Assembly (NCBI RefSeq): GCF_018219455.1
Contig: NZ_CP056122.1
Coordinates: forward strand, 1,054,001-1,118,000
Direction of reading: 5' to 3'
Length of the DNA stretch: 64,000 nucleotides
DNA from: Moritella sp. 5
GTDB lineage: Bacteria; Pseudomonadota; Gammaproteobacteria; Enterobacterales; Moritellaceae
Position 1 is the first letter of the stretch. Each line of letters starts with the position of its first letter. Shown piece after piece: positions 56,528 to 64,000 of this stretch. Below the pieces are notes generated by a model that did no database searches, was not told the origin of the DNA, and saw only the letters and a program-made list of their open reading frames with translations. The position numbers were made by a program, and so were the translations under genes.

Positions 56528-57148
56528 ATGAAACAGAAAATATCACTAAAAAAAATCGTAGCAACTGCAGTACTCATGACTGCATCAATGCTAACGCACG
56601 CACAAAGTGTTAAAGAAGAGCTACAAGGTCAACTTGCTCAATTAAAACCATTCAGTGCTGACTTTACACAAACCGTTACGTCTGCTGAGGGGGATAACTT
56701 ATCGACAGCGCAAGGCTCTATGCAATTGCAGCGCCCGAATCAGTTTCGTTGGGAGACTGTGTCACCTGATGAGCAATTGATCGTATCGAACGGTGAAAGT
56801 TTGTGGTTTTACAATCCGTTTGTTGAACAAGTTAGTATCTACTCACTTAAAGATGCGATTGCAAATACACCCTTTATGTTAATTGCAGGCTCAGAGCAAG
56901 CTGCATGGGGAAATTATCGCGTTACTAAAAAGGCGGGTGTTTATACTGTTATCACGCCTAATGATCCTGCTGCGGCTGTATTTACTTTACAATTTAAGCA
57001 AGGTGAAATGTCACAATTCTCGGTACAAGAGCAACAAGGTCAACATAGCCAGTTTGCGTTAACAAATCATAAGACAATGAATAAGATGGATCCTGCGTTG
57101 TTTAACTTTATTATCCCGGAAGATACAGATATAGATGATCAACGCTAA
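56528..57148 (+). CDS. lolA: Outer-membrane lipoprotein carrier protein
   Basis: A 206-residue periplasmic chaperone that carries lipoproteins from LolCDE to LolB. Signal peptide cleaved near LTHAQS; mature body has the family segments [26 protein letters not shown] and [12 protein letters not shown]. It is 3 bases after ftsK and its stop overlaps the rarA start (TAATG). Confidence 0.95.
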   Translation: MKQKISLKKIVATAVLMTASMLTHAQSVKEELQGQLAQLKPFSADFTQTVTSAEGDNLSTAQGSMQLQRPNQFRWETVSPDEQLIVSNGESLWFYNPFVEQVSIYSLKDAIANTPFMLIAGSEQAAWGNYRVTKKAGVYTVITPNDPAAAVFTLQFKQGEMSQFSVQEQQGQHSQFALTNHKTMNKMDPALFNFIIPEDTDIDDQR

Positions 57149-58485
57149 TGAATAATACGATGTCACTTGATTTTAGTCCTGATTTCCAACCTTTAGCAGC
57201 CAGAATGCGACCAGAAAAAATGTCGCAATATATTGGTCAAACCCATATTCTTGGTGAGGGTAAGCCTTTACATCGTGCACTGCTGGCTGGTCATGCTCAT
57301 TCGATGATTTTATGGGGGCCACCTGGAACAGGTAAAACCACGATCGCAGAGATGATTGCCCATTACTGTGATGCGAGAGTCGAGCGGGTACATGCCGTTA
57401 CATCGGGTATTAAAGATATTCGTTTAGCGATAGAAAAAGCCAAAGATAATGCCATCCAAGGCTATCGCACTATTTTATTTGTGGATGAAGTTCATCGCTT
57501 TAATAAAAGCCAGCAAGATGCATTTTTACCACATATCGAAGATGGCACGATTATCTTTATCGGTGCAACGACCGAAAACCCGTCATTTGAATTAAACAAC
57601 GCATTATTATCACGTGCGCGTGTGTATGTACTGAAAAAATTAACCGTTGACGAGATCCAACAAGTTGTTGATCAAGCGCTGACTGATACGCGAGGTCTTG
57701 CTAATGTTAAATTTAACTTTGCGCCAGGTGTAAAAGAAAAGCTCTGTGAGTTAGCTGATGGCGATGCCAGAAAGAGCCTTAATTATCTCGAGCTATTAAA
57801 TGATATGGCTGAAGACGAAGGGCAAGGTAAGTTTATCACCCTTGAAAGGCTGATGTCTGTCGTCGGTCGTAAAGTGAATGGCTTTGATAACAAAGGTGAG
57901 CTTTATTACGATCTGATGTCTGCCCTGCATAAGTCAATTCGTGGTTCATCTCCCGATGCCGCTTTATATTGGTTTGCACGTATGCTGGCTGGTGGTTGTG
58001 ATCCATTGCATATAGCACGACGTCTGCTTGCTATTGCGTCAGAAGATATCGGTAATGCGGATCCAAGGGCGATGCAAGTTGCTGTATCGGCATGGGATTG
58101 TTTTAGCCGTGTTGGCGCTTATGAAGGTGAAAGAGCGATTGCCCAAGCGATCGTGTATCTCGCATCCGCGGCCAAAAGTAACTCGGTTTATACTGCATTC
58201 TCACAAGCGAAAATGTTAGTACAAGAACAACCTGATTTTGATGTACCTATGCACTTACGTAATGCACCAACCAAGCTAATGTCCGATCTTGGTTATGGTG
58301 ATGACTATCGTTATGCTCATGATGAAGTAGGCGCGTATGCACCGGGTGAATGTTATATGCCAGAAGCATTGCAAGGTACTAAGTTATACCATCCTGTTGA
58401 TCGCGGCGTTGAAAAGCAAATCAAGCAAAAACTTGATTACTTGCATCAGCTCGATATCAATAGTCCAAGACAACGTTATAAATAA
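57148..58485 (+). CDS. rarA: Replication-associated recombination protein RarA
   Basis: A 445-residue AAA+ ATPase of the MgsA/WRNIP1 family acting at stalled forks. Walker A is in [17 protein letters not shown] (near residue 51), Walker B in [16 protein letters not shown], sensor region [12 protein letters not shown]. The C-terminal tetramerisation part is complete ([20 protein letters not shown]). Its start overlaps the lolA stop by one base. Confidence 0.96.
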   Translation: MNNTMSLDFSPDFQPLAARMRPEKMSQYIGQTHILGEGKPLHRALLAGHAHSMILWGPPGTGKTTIAEMIAHYCDARVERVHAVTSGIKDIRLAIEKAKDNAIQGYRTILFVDEVHRFNKSQQDAFLPHIEDGTIIFIGATTENPSFELNNALLSRARVYVLKKLTVDEIQQVVDQALTDTRGLANVKFNFAPGVKEKLCELADGDARKSLNYLELLNDMAEDEGQGKFITLERLMSVVGRKVNGFDNKGELYYDLMSALHKSIRGSSPDAALYWFARMLAGGCDPLHIARRLLAIASEDIGNADPRAMQVAVSAWDCFSRVGAYEGERAIAQAIVYLASAAKSNSVYTAFSQAKMLVQEQPDFDVPMHLRNAPTKLMSDLGYGDDYRYAHDEVGAYAPGECYMPEALQGTKLYHPVDRGVEKQIKQKLDYLHQLDINSPRQRYK

Positions 58486-58503
58486 ACACGGTACTATTAA
58501 TTA

Positions 58504-58548
58504 ATGAACAGAGAACTATCAATGAATAAAGCAGGGCACTATCAATGA
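58504..58548 (+). other. Short leader frame and repeated start region before crcB
   Basis: ACTATCAATGAATAA occurs twice (58516-58530 and 58539-58553 approximately) around the crcB start. A 14-codon frame from 58504 (MNRELSMNKAGHYQ) stops in a TGA that overlaps the crcB ATG (ATGA at 58545). This may couple translation or be a relic of a small duplication. Confidence 0.4.
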
Positions 58549-58928
58549 ATAATTTAGCATTATACGGTTTTGTTGCACTGGGCGGTGCAACAGGTGCGGT
58601 ATTACGGACTGTTATTGCCCAGACTGCAACGGCGGTACTAGGCAAGGGTTTTCCTTTCGGTACACTAATTGTAAATATTTTAGGTTCGTTATTGATGGGC
58701 GTATTGTTCGCCCTACTTGATGACAACATCATTGCAGAAACACCTTGGCGCCAACTTATAGGTTTAGGTTTCTTAGGTGCGTTGACGACATTTTCGACAT
58801 TTTCGATGGATTCTTTGTTGTTATTACAGCAAGGTGAGTGGTTAAAAGCAGGGCTAAATGTATCTTTAAACGTATTCGTGTGTATTTTTGTTGCATATTT
58901 AGGTATGCGCTTAGTATTTCGAGCATAA
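58545..58928 (+). CDS. crcB: Fluoride ion channel CrcB
   Basis: A 127-residue membrane protein with four hydrophobic helices, of the Fluc family that exports fluoride. Signature GGATGAVLRTVIA near the N-terminus and the PFGTLIVNILGSLLMG and FLGALTTFSTFSMD segments are present. It sits between rarA and serS; I saw no fluoride riboswitch in the 59 bases before it. Confidence 0.94.
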   Translation: MNNLALYGFVALGGATGAVLRTVIAQTATAVLGKGFPFGTLIVNILGSLLMGVLFALLDDNIIAETPWRQLIGLGFLGALTTFSTFSMDSLLLLQQGEWLKAGLNVSLNVFVCIFVAYLGMRLVFRA

Positions 58929-59070
58929 AGACCCGTATTTTAAGTATAAATACCGTGATGAAAGAGTAAATACACGTTAAAATAATACGTGTTAATAATA
59001 CCAACAGATATTTTGGGCCCAGAGCAAGGAAATCGCACTCTGGTCGAAATAAAACAAGCAGAGTAGGTAA

Positions 59071-60360
<1,290 letters not shown>

Positions 60361-60391
60361 TCTGACTGCTCTAATAAAGAGTCAGTTAAAT

Positions 60392-60434
60392 AAAAGCCCC
60401 GCTGAGTTATACGAATAACTCAGCGGGGCTTTTT
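60392..60434 (+). terminator. Terminator of serS
   Basis: AAAAGCCCCGCTGAGTTAT (60392-60410) pairs perfectly with ATAACTCAGCGGGGCTTTT (60415-60433) around ACGA, followed by T. A very stable stem 32 bases after the stop. Confidence 0.95.
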
Positions 60435-60517
60435 GGTTTCTGGTTTAACAAAATCCCTTCATTAATTATTCAATATAATGGGGCTCGTGTTAACAGGAAC
60501 GCTAATTAGAGCGTCGA

Positions 60518-60847
60518 TTAAAGGCATTTCGCTGGTTTAGGCAATCCCGCTATTTTGGTTGCTTGTTTCGCAGGGCCTTTAGGAAACAGCTTATATAAAT
60601 AGATGCTATTACCTTTATCTGCCCCCAGTTTCTTCGCCATTGCTTTTACTAATGCGCGGATAGCAGGTGAGGTATTGTATTCAAGGTAAAAATTACGCAC
60701 GAAATGAACAACTTCCCAATGAGCTGGGCTAAGGCTGATACCTTCTTGCTCAGCAATAATTGGTGCAAGTGCTTCACTCCAATCGCTAGAGTTAAGTAAA
60801 TAACCCAGTTTGTCGGTTGCGATTTCTTGTTCATTGATAATTAACAT
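60518..60847 (-). CDS. tusE: Sulfurtransferase TusE (DsrC family)
   Basis: A 109-residue protein that accepts sulfur from TusBCD and passes it to MnmA for 2-thiouridine in tRNA. It matches E. coli TusE closely ([38 protein letters not shown]) with the active Cys next to last (KCL). The start at 60847 gives the same length as E. coli; an ATG two codons earlier exists. The yccA-type gene lies upstream on the same strand, as in E. coli, but a terminator separates them. Confidence 0.93.
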   Translation of the reverse strand: MLIINEQEIATDKLGYLLNSSDWSEALAPIIAEQEGISLSPAHWEVVHFVRNFYLEYNTSPAIRALVKAMAKKLGADKGNSIYLYKLFPKGPAKQATKIAGLPKPAKCL

Positions 60848-60875
60848 AGGCATAAACTAATCGTAGAGGGAAAAC

Positions 60876-60903
60876 AAAAAAGCCTCGTCAAACGAGGCTT
60901 TTC
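60876..60903 (-). terminator. Terminator of the yccA-type gene
   Basis: AAAAGCCTCGT pairs perfectly with ACGAGGCTTTT around CAA. On the minus strand a T-run follows, so it ends transcription of the Bax-inhibitor-1 gene before tusE. Confidence 0.88.
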
Positions 60904-61032
60904 ACTATGTATAAATATAACTTAACTTCTTATGCCGCAGTATAACTTAAATCAATTCTGCATGAGTAGCATTTAAATTAACGTGACTTAACTAATAAGG
61001 CGTTATATTTACTTTATTAACTAACAACGAGA

Positions 61033-61695
61033 TTAGTCGTCGCTACTCATAATACCTAAGATTTGTAATAAGCTAACAAAGATATTATATAGTGAAACAA
61101 AGATAGTGACAGTCGCTGAGATGTAGCTTGTTTCACCACCGTGAATGATAGAACTTGTTTGCATCAAGATAGCTCCAGATGAAAACAGAATAAACATAGC
61201 ACTGATTGCTAGACTAAGCGCTGGAATTTGTAAAAATATGTTACCAATCATAGCTACTATAAGTACGACAAAACCTGCCATCATCATGCCACTAAGAAAA
61301 GACATATCCTTTTTGGTTGTTAGCACATATGCAGACAGAGCAAAGAAAGTAAATGCAGTACCAGCAAGTGCTAATACGACAACATCACCCATACCCGCGC
61401 CTAAGTACATGTTAATTAATGGGCCAACGGTATAACCTAAGAAACCTGTGAATAAGAATACAAATAAAATACCCATTGAGTTGTTGCGGTTTTTTTCTGT
61501 TAGGTACATTAATCCGTACACACCAACTAGGGTAATTATGATACCTGGAGAAGGTAAGTTTAATGTAACCACTGCGCTAGCAACTAACGCTGAAAACGCT
61601 AGTGTCATCGCTAATAGCATATAGGTGTTTTTAAGCACCTTATTCGTCGCGAGTACGCTTGTCTGCGACTGAGTCTGAATCGTACGTTGTTGCAT
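61033..61695 (-). CDS. yccA: Bax inhibitor-1 / YccA family membrane protein
   Basis: A 220-residue inner-membrane protein with seven hydrophobic helices. In E. coli YccA modulates the FtsH protease. Family marks are LKNTYMLLAMTLAFSAL near residue 22, GPLINMYLG and the C-terminal SLYNIFVSLLQILGIMS followed by acidic residues. Position next to tusE and a serine tRNA locus agrees with E. coli. Confidence 0.88.
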   Translation of the reverse strand: MQQRTIQTQSQTSVLATNKVLKNTYMLLAMTLAFSALVASAVVTLNLPSPGIIITLVGVYGLMYLTEKNRNNSMGILFVFLFTGFLGYTVGPLINMYLGAGMGDVVVLALAGTAFTFFALSAYVLTTKKDMSFLSGMMMAGFVVLIVAMIGNIFLQIPALSLAISAMFILFSSGAILMQTSSIIHGGETSYISATVTIFVSLYNIFVSLLQILGIMSSDD

Positions 61696-61887
61696 GGTGT
61701 CTTTTCCTTAATTATTAACACAGCTAGTTAGATTGTCAGTATACCCTAAAGTTCCGACATAATATGACAATATAGTTAATTTATAGCCAAATAAGCTAAA
61801 AACAAGCCTTTCTGCTTAAAAATGTGATTAAATTTTAAAAACACTTTATCTTTAGGTCAAACGCTGTATTATACGCTCCATTGCTGC

Positions 61888-61978
61888 GGAGGGGTGGCAG
61901 AGTGGCCGAATGCACTGGTCTTGAAAACCAGCAGGGGTTAATAGCTCCTCGAGAGTTCAAATCTCTCCTCCTCCGCCA
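61888..61978 (+). tRNA. tRNA-Ser (anticodon UGA), copy 1
   Basis: A 91-base class II tRNA with encoded CCA. The acceptor stem GGAGGGG pairs with CTCCTCC, the anticodon arm CTGGT-CTTGAAA-ACCAG shows TGA, and the variable arm is long (GGGGTTAATAGCTCC-type). A TATTAT -10-like box lies about 15 bases upstream. The same unit recurs twice downstream. Confidence 0.97.
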
Positions 61979-61989
61979 TCTATATAGAG

Positions 61990-62022
61990 AAAGGCGCTAT
62001 CTGAAAAGGTAGCGCCTTTTTT
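61990..62022 (+). terminator. Terminator of tRNA-Ser copy 1
   Basis: GGCGCTATCT pairs with AGGTAGCGCC (one T-G pair) around GAAA, then T6. Confidence 0.9.
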
Positions 62023-62295
62023 GCATTTTAGCATCCTCTCATTTATCTCATTCATCTCATTTTGGCTGTGAGTATCCTCACGAGCTTGGTATTAGTCGAA
62101 CTTATTGCTTTACTCGCATATTGTTCCGTTTTACTAGCACAACGTATATCTATTCATATCCACTCGCATCCTCTCTTTGTTGAATTACAGTGCGAAGCGA
62201 GTGAAAAGTAAACGGTTAGCTCGTTGAACGTGTTTTTTTAGCTTCTAGATATTTACAACGCTCAATCATATCTCTATTATACGCCTCATTGCTGC

Positions 62296-62386
62296 GGAGG
62301 GGTGGCAGAGTGGCCGAATGCACTGGTCTTGAAAACCAGCAGGGGTTAATAGCTCCTCGAGAGTTCAAATCTCTCCTCCTCCGCCA
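62296..62386 (+). tRNA. tRNA-Ser (anticodon UGA), copy 2
   Basis: The same 91-base tRNA as copy 1, with the same downstream bases through the terminator and a nearly identical upstream box (TATTATACGCCTCATTGCTG here; CTCC in place of CCTC in the others). The 273 bases between copies 1 and 2 are otherwise unlike, with no coding sequence seen. Confidence 0.97.
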
Positions 62387-62397
62387 TCTATATAGAG

Positions 62398-62430
62398 AAA
62401 GGCGCTATCTGAAAAGGTAGCGCCTTTTTT
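62398..62430 (+). terminator. Terminator of tRNA-Ser copy 2
   Basis: Same hairpin as after copy 1: GGCGCTATCT, loop GAAA, AGGTAGCGCC, then T6. Confidence 0.9.
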
Positions 62431-62680
62431 GCATCTTAAGCCTTATTTTTCTTTCCTCACGCCACTGCTTCTTTGCCATCTTAGCGATTACTCTTCAGCG
62501 TAGTTTATCATTCCCGTTATTTTGTTGATAAATATATCGAATCTGATGTTTTTTAAACACTTGCTTTAGACTGTCGCTAGAAAGTTGATCGAGTTGGTTT
62601 TATTTTGTGCGAAGTTTGAAGGTTTGGTCTTTTTACTTTACAACTGGACGCTGTATCTCTATTATACGCTCCATTGCTGC

Positions 62681-62771
62681 GGAGGGGTGGCAGAGTGGCC
62701 GAATGCACTGGTCTTGAAAACCAGCAGGGGTTAATAGCTCCTCGAGAGTTCAAATCTCTCCTCCTCCGCCA
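62681..62771 (+). tRNA. tRNA-Ser (anticodon UGA), copy 3
   Basis: The same 91-base tRNA. Upstream TATTATACGCTCCATTGCTG is identical to copy 1. Downstream ATCTATATAGAGAA is shared, but the terminator differs from copies 1 and 2, so the recombination point lies just after the tRNA. Confidence 0.97.
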
Positions 62772-62782
62772 TCTATATAGAG

Positions 62783-62817
62783 AAGCCGGTACTTATTTAT
62801 TTAAGTACCGGCTTTTT
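62783..62817 (+). terminator. Terminator of tRNA-Ser copy 3
   Basis: AAGCCGGTACTT pairs perfectly with AAGTACCGGCTT around ATTTATTT-type loop, then T residues. Confidence 0.9.
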
Positions 62818-62864
62818 GCTATCTGGTATTATTTAATCTCTCTAATTTATTCATCTAGTCAGTT

Positions 62865-63026
62865 TTATTCAGTTTCTTCAAGTAATGCGGCACGTTGTGC
62901 ATTCCATCGTTTTCGTTGTTCGTAGTAATAATCCCAAACACAAGGGCAGCAAGCGCCGCCACCACAACAATCGTCATCTGCGGGTGGGTAGGGTTTTTCT
63001 ATTAACTGTGGTTGCGGTTTTTCCAT
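62865..63026 (-). CDS. Small Cys-rich protein, oxidoreductase-like domain
   Basis: A 53-residue protein beginning MEKPQPQLIEKPYPP and carrying DDDCCGGGACCPCVWDYYYE, the pattern of the oxidoreductase-like family (PF09791), whose function is unknown and which may bind a metal. AAAAGGAT precedes the ATG at 63026; a longer frame upstream is unlikely. Confidence 0.7.
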   Translation of the reverse strand: MEKPQPQLIEKPYPPADDDCCGGGACCPCVWDYYYEQRKRWNAQRAALLEETE

Positions 63027-63136
63027 TGATTTATCCTTTTCGCTAGCGTTAGGCAAAATGTAACATATTTTGAATGGCATTGATCAAATCAGTGGTGGTT
63101 AATTAATAAGCTGTATTATCAATAATAAAAACGTAT

Positions 63137-63166
63137 AAGGCCTTTATATATCTATATAAAGGCCTT
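63137..63166. promoter_or_regulatory. 30-base perfect inverted repeat upstream of uvrY
   Basis: AAGGCCTTTATATA (63137-63150) is followed after TC by its exact complement TATATAAAGGCCTT (63153-63166). It lies in the 374-base AT-rich gap between the small Cys-rich gene and uvrY, 235 bases before the uvrY start. It may form a cruciform, be a bidirectional terminator or bind a regulator. The rest of the gap is AT-rich, with no other clear feature. Confidence 0.5.
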
Positions 63167-63400
63167 GTATATAGCTTTATATTTCACATTTTTTTAGTAA
63201 CTATATTTATTTTGCTAACTGAACCGCATTTTAGCTTTAAAGTAATATAGTTATTAAATTATTGATATATAATGGCATATTATTATTTGGCATAAATATA
63301 TTATCTTCTATGGTTAACTTAAGCGTAAAAATAACAACCTATTTTTGGCCATCTAATGTATTATGTTCTTTAGAAATTATGTGTATGCGGAGATATTCTT

Positions 63401-64000
63401 TTGATTAATGTATTCCTTGTCGATGATCACGAATTAGTCCGTACCGGGATTCGCCGAATTCTTGAAGATGTACGTGGTATTAAAGTCGTGGGTGAAGTTT
63501 CATGCGGAGAGGATGCCGTTCAGTTTTGTCGAGAAAATCAGCCAGATGTGATCTTGATGGATATGAACATGCCAGGTATTGGCGGATTAGAAGCGACTCG
63601 CAAAATTTTACGGAACAATGCTGATATTAAAATTATCGTATTAACGATACACACGGAAGAACCATTTCCAAGCAAAGTAATGCAAGCAGGCGGTGCAGGC
63701 TATTTAACTAAAAGTGCAGCACCTGACGAAGTGTTAAGTGCAATTCGTAAAGTACATAGTGGGCAGCGTTATATTGCGCCTGAAATTGCACAACAGATGG
63801 CATTAAGTCAATTTTCGTCTGCAGATGAAAACCCTTTCCAAACTCTGTCAGAGCGTGAATTACAAATCATGATGATGATCACGAAAGGGCAGAGAGTGGT
63901 CGATATTGCCGAACAATTACACCTTAACTCTAAGACGGTTAATGCTTATCGCTATCGCCTATTCAGTAAGCTTAATATTAATGGTGACGTAGAACTGACT
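63401..64000 (+). CDS. uvrY: Response regulator UvrY/GacA, 3' end beyond the window
   Basis: The first 200 residues of a two-domain response regulator. The receiver domain has INVFLVDDHELVRTGIRRIL, the phosphorylated Asp in VILMDMNMPG (Asp54) and the Lys in YLTKSAAP. The LuxR-type helix-turn-helix (LSERELQIMMMI; RVVDIAEQLHLNSKTVNAYR) follows. The sequence is close to E. coli UvrY, the partner of BarA that drives CsrB/CsrC small RNAs. The start is TTG at 63401 with GGAG eight bases before it; no ATG is available at the right place. Confidence 0.95.
   Translation, partial: MINVFLVDDHELVRTGIRRILEDVRGIKVVGEVSCGEDAVQFCRENQPDVILMDMNMPGIGGLEATRKILRNNADIKIIVLTIHTEEPFPSKVMQAGGAGYLTKSAAPDEVLSAIRKVHSGQRYIAPEIAQQMALSQFSSADENPFQTLSERELQIMMMITKGQRVVDIAEQLHLNSKTVNAYRYRLFSKLNINGDVELT

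Noticed and set aside
58486-58544. Fluoride riboswitch before crcB
   Set aside because: The gap is short, and the expected conserved pseudoknot bases were not found; the sequence is explained by a direct repeat.
61888-62771. Prophage or island attachment site at the serine tRNA genes
   Set aside because: Serine tRNAs are common integration sites and there are repeats here, but no integrase or phage gene lies within the window and the repeated tRNAs are complete.
62674-62925. 83-codon open frame reading through the third tRNA-Ser gene
   Set aside because: It covers the tRNA and its terminator, has no ribosome binding site and shows no protein-like pattern. The tRNA explains the sequence.

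Overview
The window reads as the chromosome of a marine gammaproteobacterium. Gene content and order resemble the E. coli, Vibrio and Shewanella lineages: infA-(bpt)-aat / trxB / lrp / ftsK-lolA-rarA-(crcB)-serS, yeaC / gapA / yeaD-type mutarotase, tusE / yccA / tRNA-Ser(UGA), yfbR and alaA, ppsR-ppsA, and uvrY. AT-rich coding and a stand-alone Sfp-type phosphopantetheinyl transferase (a candidate PfaE of polyunsaturated fatty acid synthesis) suggest Moritella or a close relative. That assignment is inference from protein resemblance, not a search.

Layout. 1-3.7 kb: start of a sapAB... peptide importer, divergent from tyrR. 3.7-11.3 kb: housekeeping and stress genes (DUF3108 protein, cobQ, pdxH, grxA, pssA, hlyU-like, msrA, an M50B membrane peptidase, a PPTase). 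11.4-18.8 kb: an accessory, regulator-rich stretch with an AraC regulator beside a MOSC/flavin reductase/ferredoxin fusion, a second AraC regulator beside a Bcr/CflA drug exporter, a broken araC fragment, a 3-hydroxyisobutyrate-dehydrogenase-like enzyme and a MocR regulator. 18.8-26 kb: a lipoprotein plus DUF4344 metallopeptidase pair, yfbR, and a three-gene zinc-acquisition operon behind two tandem Zur-like operators but without an ATPase gene, then a GFA protein and alaA. 26-32.5 kb: thioesterase, glycerophosphodiesterase, HD hydrolase, pabC and the divergent ppsR/ppsA pair. 32.6-42.7 kb: a NIT-like membrane protein, two tandem secreted coiled-coil/PEGA/SUMF1-fold proteins made by a 2.3-kb duplication, ydiJ and a lipoprotein. 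42.7-49.7 kb: a glycolytic neighbourhood with two GAPDH genes. Between them lies a MalQ-derived protein whose two aligned catalytic acids have become amides (Asp to Asn, Glu to Gln). 49.9-60.4 kb: conserved information-processing and cell-division genes. 60.5-64 kb: tusE, a Bax-inhibitor-1 family protein, three near-identical tRNA-Ser(UGA) units each with its own terminator, a small Cys-rich protein and the 5' part of uvrY.

No insertion sequence, prophage, CRISPR array or rRNA was recognised. The most interesting items are the MalQ-like pseudoenzyme, the duplication that left a vestigial ydiJ start, the Zur-box zinc operon lacking an ATPase, and the MOSC-reductase-ferredoxin fusion with its AraC neighbour.
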